A DNA stretch of 25,591 nt from a virus. This document shows, piece after piece, positions 20,366 through 25,587 of the stretch (position 1 is its first letter; every line of letters starts with the position of its first letter). Under the pieces are notes generated by a model. It worked only from the letters and a program-made list of their open reading frames with translations. It searched no databases and was not told the origin of the DNA. The DNA lies in IMG/VR virus record IMGVR_UViG_3300025325_000130, positions 1 through 25,591 of that record. One strand, 5' to 3'. Made by a program: the position numbers and the translations under genes.

Positions 20366-20407
20366 TTAAAAAGCGGCTAGACTCGTTGGGGGGAGCGAGT
20401 CTAGCCG
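20366..20407 (-). terminator. Second terminator-like hairpin, 12-bp stem
   Basis: CGGCTAGACTCG (20374-20385) and CGAGTCTAGCCG (20396-20407) are perfect complements. On the minus strand CTTTTTAAGG follows. Together with 20329-20353 it would block read-through from the right-hand operon unless antitermination occurs. Confidence 0.75.
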
Positions 20408-20508
20408 AAGGTATTTTGGCACATATGTTCGGGGTCGTCAATGTAGGTGCGCAAGAGTGGGACTAAAGCGTCACGAATGTTCGACCGTCCTGCAATGGTC
20501 CTGTAATA

Positions 20509-20543
20509 CACACGCCCGCGTTCGTGGCGGGGGCGGGCGTGTG
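20509..20543. ncRNA. 11-bp stem-loop
   Basis: CACACGCCCGC and GCGGGCGTGTG pair around the 13-nt loop GTTCGTGGCGGGG. An alternative inner hairpin CCCGC/GCGGG around GTTCGTG would resemble the TGTTCGT-loop hairpins elsewhere. Confidence 0.4.
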
Positions 20544-20587
20544 CTCGAACGGGAGCGGCGGGGGTTGGCCGCCGCTGTGAGAGCCTG

Positions 20588-20610
20588 CCCCGGCGTGTTT
20601 GTTGCCGGGG
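20588..20610. ncRNA. Stem-loop H6 with GTGTTTGTT loop
   Basis: CCCCGGC and GCCGGGG pair around GTGTTTGTT. The loop matches that of the 15-bp hairpin at 3234-3271, while the stem differs. It is the first of the motifs conserved in order between the two gene-free regions. Confidence 0.45.
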
Positions 20611-20632
20611 GGCTGAGCGATAGCGAAGAATC

Positions 20633-20659
20633 ACCCCGCACAGTTCCACCGTGCGGGGT
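20633..20659. ncRNA. Stem-loop with AGTTCCACC loop, copy 1
   Basis: ACCCCGCAC and GTGCGGGGT (9 bp) close the loop AGTTCCACC. A second copy at 20875-20899 has the loop AGTTCTACC and a stem with one compensatory C-G to T-A change. Confidence 0.5.
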
Positions 20660-20700
20660 CTGCGCGGCCTGCCAATGGGCGGCCTGGGCGACTGAGCGTA

Positions 20701-20727
20701 GGCTGACGCCGTGTTCGTCGGCCAGCC
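20701..20727. ncRNA. Stem-loop H7 with TGTTCGT loop
   Basis: GGCTG, a 2-nt bulge and GCCG pair with CGGC-CAGCC around TGTTCGT. Loop identical to that of 3338-3356, stem different. Confidence 0.4.
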
Positions 20728-20874
20728 GGAGGGAAGGTAGCCAGCCGAAGCCCCCCTGAGAGCGCCCGCCCCCCACTTCGAAAATGGGTACATTGCTGGG
20801 GGGTGTGCCTGGGTGGGGGGTGTGGGGGGCGGGGCGGCAGGGGGGACTGAGGGAAGGCGCACCATTGGCGTAGG

Positions 20875-20899
20875 TCCCGCATAGTTCTACCGTGCGGGA
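20875..20899 (+). ncRNA. Stem-loop with AGTTCTACC loop, copy 2
   Basis: TCCCGCA pairs with TGCGGGA, and a further T-G pair closes the 9-nt loop AGTTCTACC. The T.G closing pair is stable only in RNA read from the plus strand (U.G); the other strand would have A.C. This favours a plus-strand transcript. Confidence 0.45.
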
Positions 20900-20913
20900 T
20901 CGTGGCCGCGCAT

Positions 20914-20976
20914 GGGGGTTCGGGGGGTACTCCCCCCGGTAGCAGAAGGCGCGGTACTCCGCGCCGCGGAGCCGAC
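20914..20976. repeat. Repeat block B (pair of 3930-3988)
   Basis: It contains GGGGGTTC, a GGGGGG/CCCCCC hairpin with TACT loop (20922-20937), CGGTAG and the GGCGCGG/CCGCGCC hairpin with TACT loop (20948-20965), and ends GAGCCGAC. Same orientation as block A, 37 of 40 identical over 20937-20976. Confidence 0.75.
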
Positions 20977-20995
20977 GTGGTCATCGTCATTTATA

Positions 20996-21035
20996 GCGGT
21001 AGGGTCCGCACCGTTATTTCTGGCGGTAGGATCCG
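20996..21035. repeat. Two direct repeats GCGGTAGG(G/A)TCCG
   Basis: Copies lie at 20996-21008 and 21023-21035, 27 bp apart, 12 of 13 identical. They may be iteron-like protein-binding sites in the control region. Only two copies are present. Confidence 0.4.
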
Positions 21036-21113
21036 GAGTATGTGACCGAGCTGGCTGTTCTGTCCCTGGACCGGTCACGGTGGATCTTGATCAGTCACGC
21101 TTTTTCTGGGTTG

Positions 21114-21119
21114 TATAAT
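21114..21119 (+). promoter_or_regulatory. Plus-strand -10 element candidate
   Basis: A consensus TATAAT stands in a GC-rich surrounding. No good -35 lies at 16-18 nt; TTGATC at 21087 is 21 nt away. Immediately downstream are two hairpins, the second terminator-like, so a transcript would be about 60 nt. Weak on its own. Confidence 0.3.
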
Positions 21120-21127
21120 GTGTGCAT

Positions 21128-21180
21128 CCTGGCGTAGCCAGGCGCTGACCGTTGGGTCTTGCCCAACGGTCAGTCTATTT
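21128..21180 (+). terminator. Tandem hairpins, second terminator-like
   Basis: CCTGGC/GCCAGG with loop GTA (21128-21142) is followed by CTGACCGTTGGG/CCCAACGGTCAG with loop TCTTG (21145-21173), then TCTATTT on the plus strand. Another hairpin, ACCGCCCGG/CCGGGCGGT, follows at 21189-21212. Confidence 0.55.
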
Positions 21181-21261
21181 AAATGCGAACCGCCCGGAGA
21201 GCGCCGGGCGGTCCTGTCTTGGTCGGGGAGTCTGGTCTTCGACCTGACCAGTTCCCCTAAA

Positions 21262-21311
21262 AATAATAGCAGGCGGGTTACGGGCTGAGGGGGGCAGCCA
21301 GTCCCCCGCCT
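21262..21311 (-). terminator. Probable terminator of the right-hand operon
   Basis: On the minus strand AGGCGGG pairs with CCCGCCT (outer), with GGCTG/CAGCC inside, and GCTATTATTTTTAGG follows. It lies about 120 nt after the stop of the 21435-21758 gene. A further hairpin (CTGGTC/GACCAG) follows at about 21223-21256. Confidence 0.5.
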
Positions 21312-21354
21312 TCGTTATCTTAGCATGGGTGCTTGATGTTGGCAAGGGAAGGCT

Positions 21355-21812
21355 AACGGGGCGCGCGATAAGCTGCCAACGGAGTGCGGGGCGGGCTTAG
21401 ACGCGCTTGATATAACGGATTGATCAAGGCGCGGCTATTCATCGTCCATCCGTGCAACTTCTTCGAGTTCGCCATTTTCCAGCATGTCGCGAATTTGAGC
21501 AGATCTAGCCGCGTCCGTTTCGCTTGTAGAAATTTCCGAAACGGGATTATCCCCGTACCGTTGGACAGCTTCATTGCGTTGTTCGGCTGCGTCAGCGACT
21601 TCGTATTGCCAACGACCCATCTTGCCATCCCCATTGCTTGCAATGGTTCCTCGCAGAATTTCCCATATCACCTCTCTTAACATCGCTATGATGTCTTCTC
21701 GACTATCAGCCCACATTGTGAGCGTAAGATAAACTTCTTCGTTATCGTTTGTACTCATAATCCTTTTTCCTTTCCTAAGCAGCCAACAACGCAATGTATC
21801 GCGCGCCCCGTT
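21355..21812. repeat. 16-bp inverted repeat bracketing one gene
   Basis: AACGGGGCGCGCGATA at 21355-21370 and its exact complement at 21797-21812 enclose about 430 bp containing only the 21435-21758 gene. The right arm abuts the hairpin at 21810-21860. It could mark a mobile or exchangeable cassette; there is no transposase and I do not see a clear target-site duplication. Confidence 0.55.
21435..21758 (-). CDS. Hypothetical acidic protein, 107 aa
   Basis: I use the ATG at 21758, with AAAGGA and an earlier AAAGGAA nearby; the longer form (21794) lacks an SD. The N-terminus is a strand plus helix (EVYLTLTMWADSREDIIAML), the rest polar and very acidic (AQIRDMLENGELEEVARMDD). No family recognised; a DNA-mimic or interaction protein is possible from the charge, but this is speculation. 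It is the last gene of the right operon and is enclosed by a 16-bp inverted repeat. Confidence 0.65.
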   Translation of the reverse strand: MSTNDNEEVYLTLTMWADSREDIIAMLREVIWEILRGTIASNGDGKMGRWQYEVADAAEQRNEAVQRYGDNPVSEISTSETDAARSAQIRDMLENGELEEVARMDDE

Positions 21813-21860
21813 CGGCTGCGCAAGCCCCCCGCTTTTTGGGGGAGCGCAGCGCAGCCGAAC
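21810..21860. terminator. Long intergenic hairpin, 12-bp outer stem
   Basis: GTTCGGCTGCGC (21810-21821) and GCGCAGCCGAAC (21849-21860) are perfect complements, with a CCCCC/GGGGG pair in between. It starts at the last base of the upstream gene's stop on the minus strand. No T-run follows the outer stem. Confidence 0.55.
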
Positions 21861-22213
21861 TATGAGAAATCAGCGGCGGTGTTTTCCCGTCCGCTGTATT
21901 GGCCGTTGGCCGCTTCCGTCATCTTGCTCGTTTTCGGGTGCGCCGGGATGATCCCTTGCAAGTACATCCTGCCTTGATAAATCCCCTTGTGTGGGTTCGG
22001 CGCGCCGATGGGATAGGGCCAGTGAGCGCAAACGGTGTTCCATTCACGGAAGGATGGGTAGACGCTGGCGCGCCATATCAGCAGCCGGTAAATGGTTCCG
22101 TCTCTGCGTAGGTTTAGGGTCAGTCCCCCGCCTAGCCTGGCTTTGACTTGGTTTGGTTCCGCCGCGTCTGCGGCGGCGATGAGGTCTTCGAGTGTTTGTT
22201 CAAGGATGGGCAT
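21860..22213 (-). CDS. Hypothetical protein, 117 aa
   Basis: An acidic helix starts the protein (MPILEQTLEDLIAAADAAE). A strand-rich, aromatic domain follows (LGGGLTLNLRRDGTIYRLLI WRAS...), with a Pro/Gly-rich middle and a polar C-terminus. No family recognised. The ATG at 22213 has AAGAAAGT further up but no strong SD, and the preceding gene ends 7 nt before. It is clean, unbroken and in operon order. Confidence 0.6.
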   Translation of the reverse strand: MPILEQTLEDLIAAADAAEPNQVKARLGGGLTLNLRRDGTIYRLLIWRASVYPSFREWNTVCAHWPYPIGAPNPHKGIYQGRMYLQGIIPAHPKTSKMTEAANGQYSGRENTAADFS

Positions 22214-22219
22214 GGTTAT

Positions 22220-22681
22220 TTACTTTCTTGATCTTGGGTCCCGGTGCGCCGGGCAGTATTTCTGCCACGGCACGACCGGGACGAATTGGATGGTACAGCC
22301 TGGCTCGTCGCATTGCTTGGACTGTCCGAGTACCAGGCTCCCGGCCTGTACTTTGGCCGGGTCGGCCATGACCTGCACTTCCCGGGCATCGACGAATTCG
22401 GGCGGGACGCCGTCGATCGCGGCGGCCAGCAGGCTGACGGCGTGGGCGAAGCGCTTCGAAGGTGCGTGCCCTAATGTGTTGTGATGGACGCTTTGCACGT
22501 AGCGCCATGACCACGGCTTGCTGTGGCTCTGGCCTGCCAGCCTGGACAGGCGGGCGGCCAAATCCGTGTACAGAGCCACATCGCCCTTGCTTGCAAAATT
22601 GTCTCTGAGAAGCTCTACAATCGTATCAAGGTCGCTGGCCGATTGGTATATCGAGTTTTGATTTTTCGCGGTTTGTGACAT
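22220..22681 (-). CDS. Helical protein with C-terminal zinc knuckle, 153 aa
   Basis: Residues ~10-110 are mostly helical (SASDLDTIVELLRDNFASKG, YTDLAARLSRLAGQ, SKRFAHAVSLLAAAIDGVPP) and may be a DNA-binding helical domain. The C-terminus has CDEPGC-x(11)-KYCPAHRDPR, a C-x4-C...C-x2-H zinc knuckle like that in the gene at 24701. Probably a phage DNA-binding or regulatory protein; no named family. The start at 22681 has GAG about 9 nt upstream. Confidence 0.65.
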   Translation of the reverse strand: MSQTAKNQNSIYQSASDLDTIVELLRDNFASKGDVALYTDLAARLSRLAGQSHSKPWSWRYVQSVHHNTLGHAPSKRFAHAVSLLAAAIDGVPPEFVDAREVQVMADPAKVQAGSLVLGQSKQCDEPGCTIQFVPVVPWQKYCPAHRDPRSRK

Positions 22682-22701
22682 GGTTGTGACTCGATCTAGG
22701 G

Positions 22702-23040
22702 CTATTCCGTAGGCTGTTCCTGAACGAGTACTGCGGTGGGATCCAGGATCTGTGGGATGATCCTATTGAGCTTCTCGAGCTCGTCTGTCCAGTCCTGGTA
22801 ACGCTGCCGGGATCTGTCTGTCAGGAAGAGTCCGCCGTCTTTGTAGAGCTGGCCGATGGCGATGTTTGCCAGCCGGACCAGCTTGATCAGCCGGGCGTTC
22901 TCGATCCGGTAGCGGTCGTAATTCTCGTATAGTTCGCCGATGAGTTCATGTTCTTTCTCCCACTGGTCTAGGGCTTCCTCGATGGTGGATACGGTCCCGC
23001 CTGTGAGCTCTACAATGCGGGGGTCGAGTTCTTCGGGCAT
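22702..23040 (-). CDS. Hypothetical helical protein, 112 aa
   Basis: Largely helical and charged, with a probable coiled coil (EEALDQWEKEHELIGELYEN, NYDRYRIENARLIKLVRLAN) and a C-terminal second helix (RYQDWTDELEKLNRIIPQI). No cysteines or membrane segment. GGCGG precedes the ATG at 23040, overlapping the end of the upstream gene. Function unknown. Confidence 0.65.
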   Translation of the reverse strand: MPEELDPRIVELTGGTVSTIEEALDQWEKEHELIGELYENYDRYRIENARLIKLVRLANIAIGQLYKDGGLFLTDRSRQRYQDWTDELEKLNRIIPQILDPTAVLVQEQPTE

Positions 23041-23042
23041 GG

Positions 23043-23249
23043 CTACCGCCTGCTTTCGACTTCCTGGTCGATGTCGTCATACCAGCGGCCAGTCTTGAGC
23101 CGTTCGAGCGTGTTGGCGATGGCGGCCAGGTCTCGATCTACGATCTTCTCGAGCTCCCTGGTTCGGAACGGGTCGCCTTGCTTCTGCGCCCGGCGCATCT
23201 CTGCGATGTTGCGCACGAATTCAAGCGGGATTTGGATGGTTTCGATCAT
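23043..23249 (-). CDS. Small helical protein, 68 aa
   Basis: The product starts MIETIQIPLEFVRNIAEMRR, and two charged helices follow (TRELEKIVDRDLAAIANTLE, RLKTGRWYDDIDQEVESRR). A GGGAG lies about 10 nt before the ATG. It begins 1 nt after the upstream 57-aa gene's stop. No known family. Confidence 0.6.
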   Translation of the reverse strand: MIETIQIPLEFVRNIAEMRRAQKQGDPFRTRELEKIVDRDLAAIANTLERLKTGRWYDDIDQEVESRR

Positions 23250-23250
23250 G

Positions 23251-23424
23251 TTATTTTCTCCCTAGTTGGTGGATCTCTTTTTTCTTCAGGTCGTAGGTCT
23301 CTTTGGTTACGACCTTCCAGCCGTGGCTTTCCAGGAACTTGGCTTCGGTAATGACATTTCCCTTTATGCCTATGATCCTGAGTGCGGCCTTTTCGTTGAC
23401 TTTGAGCATGTATATGGCTGTCAT
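23251..23424 (-). CDS. 57-aa protein
   Basis: A gene of normal appearance that size filters miss. It reads MTAIYMLKVNEKAALRIIGI, then KGNVITEAKFLESHGWKVVT and ends ETYDLKKKEIHQLGRK: strand, helix and a Lys-rich C-terminal helix. GGAG lies 8 nt before the ATG, which overlaps the lipoprotein stop (ATGA). The next gene starts 1 nt after its stop. The basic tail could bind nucleic acid; function unknown. Confidence 0.65.
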   Translation of the reverse strand: MTAIYMLKVNEKAALRIIGIKGNVITEAKFLESHGWKVVTKETYDLKKKEIHQLGRK

Positions 23425-23816
23425 GGTTCACACTCCGTAAGGTTCAAATAGACCGCATTGACATAGCCGGTCATACTGGCCTGGCGTCCCTGGTCGTCGA
23501 TGCCGGTCGCGGAGACCTTCCACCAGATGATAGAGCCGGTCTCGGTCGTGATGATCTTGACCGGCGTCCCCCCGCTCACCCACCCGATGGCTTGGGCGTG
23601 CTCGCTGGGCTGGTAGCGGATGTGCAGGGAGTCGGCCTTGACGGTGGCGCATTGGGGCGAGGCGGCGAGTGATGGTGGTATCGCTGTTTGGGTGGGTGCT
23701 GACGTCGGTATCGCCGGTTGTGCTGGTGCCGGACCGGCTGGGGGTTCAAAGCCCAGGGTGGTTTGTAGACAGCCCGCCAGTAGCAGGGTCAAGCTGAGTA
23801 TCAGGTACTTTTTCAT
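23421..23816 (-). CDS. SH3b lipoprotein, 131 aa
   Basis: The signal peptide MKKYLILSLTLLLAGC has a clear lipobox (LAGC, Cys at 16), so the protein is lipidated and anchored in a membrane. A Pro/Ala/Thr-rich spacer to about residue 50 leads to a bacterial SH3 domain: ADSLHIRYQPSEHAQAIGWV, GTPVKIITTET, WWKVSATG, then GYVNAVYLNL. Phage lipoproteins of this kind can act in superinfection exclusion or at the cell wall; which, if either, is not shown. GGAG lies 5-6 nt before the ATG. Confidence 0.8.
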   Translation of the reverse strand: MKKYLILSLTLLLAGCLQTTLGFEPPAGPAPAQPAIPTSAPTQTAIPPSLAASPQCATVKADSLHIRYQPSEHAQAIGWVSGGTPVKIITTETGSIIWWKVSATGIDDQGRQASMTGYVNAVYLNLTECEP

Positions 23817-23955
23817 TTTTGCTCCATTTCAGGACTCGGAAGTTGAGCGACCGGCACGTCGCGCAGCGCGCGATGTGCCGGTCACGGTGCTGGACAAGGC
23901 GCGGCGCGCCTGTTTGGCGGCAAGTACGGCAGTAGATTGTGATGGGCGTTTTCAT
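23746..23955 (-). CDS. Four-cysteine zinc-ribbon protein, 69 aa
   Basis: Two CxxC knuckles (IYCRTCRQTG near residue 8 and ARCATCRSLN near 30), separated by a basic stretch with HRDRH, form a zinc ribbon. Such small ribbons in phages usually bind DNA or partner proteins. GGAG about 11 nt upstream and an ATGA overlap with the winged-helix gene support the start. The last 71 nt overlap the lipoprotein gene in another frame, an unusually long overlap for this window; the ribbon itself is complete before the overlap. Confidence 0.6.
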   Translation of the reverse strand: MKTPITIYCRTCRQTGAPRLVQHRDRHIARCATCRSLNFRVLKWSKNEKVPDTQLDPATGGLSTNHPGL

Positions 23956-24602
23956 GGCCTTTTTTCTCCTGTTTTGAAGGCCTCCCTTTGGTCTTGTTCG
24001 AGTTGGCGCTTTTCGAAGTAATCGCGGTATTTGGTTGATTCTGGCGGTGGCGCTGGTTGCTCCCAGCCGTTCTCTATGCGGTAGATGGCCGTGCCGATTG
24101 GGTTGCCTTCGAGTCGCGCCGTCTGTACGTGGGCATAGATATATTCGGGGGTGACGTGTGGCAAGTCTGCCAGGATGCTGGCTTTAGGTTCCCGGATCTT
24201 GGATGTCAGGCAGGCTACTAAATTGGACTCAAATTGTGGATTAATACGGAATTTTTCCGACTCTTGTTGTTGTTCTTCACTATAAATATCCACTGATTCT
24301 ATATTTAAAGAAGAAGAAGAATCGGAATTTTTCCGACTTAATCGGACATCTGTGTCCGAATTGGGAAATGTGAGTTGTAGCTGTGTGCCTTTGGCAATCA
24401 TCCACCCGGTGCGCGTGTTGGTGATCATGCTGTACTCTTTGAGTACAGCCAGCGCGCTGGCGACCGACTTGTCGGTATAGCCGGTCACGCTTACCAGCCA
24501 GCCATTAGAGACGGCTTGCTTGGACCAGGTGATAGCCAGCAGCACGGAGAGCGGCGCGCCTTTGAGCATGCGGAGTAATTTGATCGGGTTTTCGTATTGC
24601 AT
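23952..24602 (-). CDS. Winged-helix replication-initiation-like protein, 216 aa
   Basis: I use the ATG at 24602 (SD GGGAG, about 5 nt upstream); the in-frame ATG at 24656 is inside a strong hairpin. Residues ~5-80 look like the winged helix of phage replisome-organiser/DnaD-type proteins: LKGAPLSVLLAITWSKQAVS, VTGYTDKSVASALAVLKEYS, MITNTRTGWMIAKGTQ. The middle is Ser/Gln/Glu-rich and disordered. The C-terminal ~100 residues are helical with EPKASILADLPHVTPEYIYA, like a second domain that contacts DNA or helicase. Replication initiation or loader recruitment is the likely role; a transcription regulator is the alternative. Confidence 0.65.
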   Translation of the reverse strand: MQYENPIKLLRMLKGAPLSVLLAITWSKQAVSNGWLVSVTGYTDKSVASALAVLKEYSMITNTRTGWMIAKGTQLQLTFPNSDTDVRLSRKNSDSSSSLNIESVDIYSEEQQQESEKFRINPQFESNLVACLTSKIREPKASILADLPHVTPEYIYAHVQTARLEGNPIGTAIYRIENGWEQPAPPPESTKYRDYFEKRQLEQDQREAFKTGEKRP

Positions 24603-24623
24603 AGGGTCTCCCTTGTTTTGGTC

Positions 24624-24653
24624 TTGGAGGGCGGTCACAGAACCGCCCTCCAA
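24624..24653. promoter_or_regulatory. Hairpin in front of the winged-helix gene, 12-bp stem
   Basis: TTGGAGGGCGGT and ACCGCCCTCCAA pair around a 6-nt loop. On the minus strand the stem ends about 10 nt before the SD of the 24602 start. There is no T-run, so an mRNA leader structure or protein-binding site is more likely than an intrinsic terminator. Confidence 0.5.
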
Positions 24654-24673
24654 CATGCCTTGTATGCGATTCT

Positions 24674-24698
24674 GTGTTCACGGTCTGACCGTGAACAC
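24674..24698. promoter_or_regulatory. Perfect 25-bp palindrome, operator candidate
   Basis: GTGTTCACGGTC and its exact complement flank a single T. Such a compact palindrome suits a dimeric DNA-binding protein. It begins 3 nt after the stop of the upstream gene and lies about 70 nt before the winged-helix gene start. Confidence 0.5.
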
Positions 24699-24700
24699 GA

Positions 24701-25021
24701 TCACTCTGATTCGACCTGGACTGTGGCTTTGGCTCTTTCCGCGTCTCTGAGCCGTTCTCTGTATTCCATGGTCTTGTGGCTTTCCTTGCAATAGCGCTGT
24801 GAGTAGGTGGGTGTGTCGAAGGGTTGCAGGCAGCCACGATAGGCACAAGTCCAGGTATAGGTCCGAGCTATCCTACGGGGCCGGGGTCGGCTATCGGAGG
24901 GATTGGGATGCTCGTCGGGCCGTTCGCGTGGATCGTTGCGGGTTGGCCGGTCAGGTCCTGCATGTGTTCGCAAGGCTCCGGGCTGGTCCAATCCTTGCCC
25001 TCGTGAAAGCATTGCAAGCAA
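24701..25021 (-). CDS. Zinc-knuckle protein, start uncertain, up to 106 aa
   Basis: The supported part is the C-terminal ~55 residues: ARTYTWTCAYRGCLQPFDTP followed by RYCKESHKTMEYRERLRDAE. The C-x4-C...YC-x3-H layout and the trailing YRERL helix are typical of the small zinc-finger proteins common in phage genomes. The frame is open to an ATG at 25021 or 25012, and TTG codons lie in between. Everything before about 24870 overlaps the upstream gene out of frame, so the true N-terminus is unclear. The stop at 24701 is 3 nt from the palindrome. Confidence 0.55.
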   Translation of the reverse strand: MLAMLSRGQGLDQPGALRTHAGPDRPTRNDPRERPDEHPNPSDSRPRPRRIARTYTWTCAYRGCLQPFDTPTYSQRYCKESHKTMEYRERLRDAERAKATVQVESE

Positions 25022-25587
25022 AACATCCGATTGCGCTGCCCGTCCTGGGTCTCGGTCCAGACTACGGAGTCGTTGGTGCCGGTCTGTGTCTGTGGCTTCG
25101 GCCTGAGCGGGTTGCGAAGCCGGCCGAAAAAATCCGGCTTCTCTTTGTGCTCCAAGATCGCGGGAATGGCGCTGGTGGTTGCTTCTTTGGGCCAGCCAGG
25201 GGCGGGCATGGCGCGGTTGTTGCCGGTTAGGTAGCGACCGGCTGCCGAATAGACCTGCTCGGTCACGTCTGCCATGATCGCGCTACGCAGGACCGGGGCC
25301 AGGTCGTCGATCATTTGGCGGCGCGCTTCGGGTGTGTTGAGTTGCTTATAGGCTGCGTCGGCGGTCTCGTCGACCAGGTCGCGCGCCTTGGAGGTAGCCT
25401 CGGCGCTGGGGTCGAATAGCTTGAAGAAGTAGACGGCTATGATGTTGAGACCGACTGCGGCCACAGATGCGACAATGAAAGTTTGCATTTCGGATTCGGT
25501 CATCTTGAGAAGTTGGTTCTCTGCACTCACCCGGACCGTATCCGCGTAAACTAGGACGAGCTCGGCGCATAAGTCAATGATGCCCAT
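24868..25587 (-). CDS. Membrane-anchored protein with Cys/His motif, up to 239 aa, may be partial
   Basis: The frame begins at an ATG 5 nt from the window edge, so no SD is visible and the gene may extend further. An internal ATG at 25503 (MTESEMQTFIVASVAAVG) would put the hydrophobic helix (FIVASVAAVGLNIIAVYFFK) right at the N-terminus. A helical stretch with EATSKARDLVDETADAAYKQ follows, then a Pro/Lys-rich linker and CLQCFHEGKDWTSPEPCEH, a C-x2-C...C-x-H possible zinc site. The tail is Pro-rich. Membrane attachment with a cytoplasmic metal site is the likely topology. No named family. Confidence 0.6.
   Translation of the reverse strand: MGIIDLCAELVLVYADTVRVSAENQLLKMTESEMQTFIVASVAAVGLNIIAVYFFKLFDPSAEATSKARDLVDETADAAYKQLNTPEARRQMIDDLAPVLRSAIMADVTEQVYSAAGRYLTGNNRAMPAPGWPKEATTSAIPAILEHKEKPDFFGRLRNPLRPKPQTQTGTNDSVVWTETQDGQRNRMFCLQCFHEGKDWTSPEPCEHMQDLTGQPATIHANGPTSIPIPPIADPGPVG

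Larger units (their letters stand above)
20297..21434. other. Gene-free structured region (right copy)
   Basis: About 1.1 kb without a convincing gene; the open frames here are GC-driven and lack SDs. In plus order it holds two minus-strand terminators (20329-20353 and 20374-20407) and hairpins at 20509-20543, 20588-20610, 20633-20659, 20701-20727 and 20875-20899. Repeat block B (20914-20976), a 13-nt direct repeat (20996-21008 and 21023-21035), a TATAAT promoter candidate and a run of hairpins up to 21311 complete it. From 21319 to 21434 I see nothing except one arm of the inverted repeat at 21355-21370. Confidence 0.7.

Noticed and set aside
20401-20865. 154-codon minus-strand Pro/Arg-rich frame
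   Set aside because: Lies in the structured gene-free region across several hairpins; composition is GC-driven and there is no SD.
21353-21643. 96-codon minus-strand frame
   Set aside because: Overlaps the better-supported 21435-21758 gene in another frame and starts within it without an SD.
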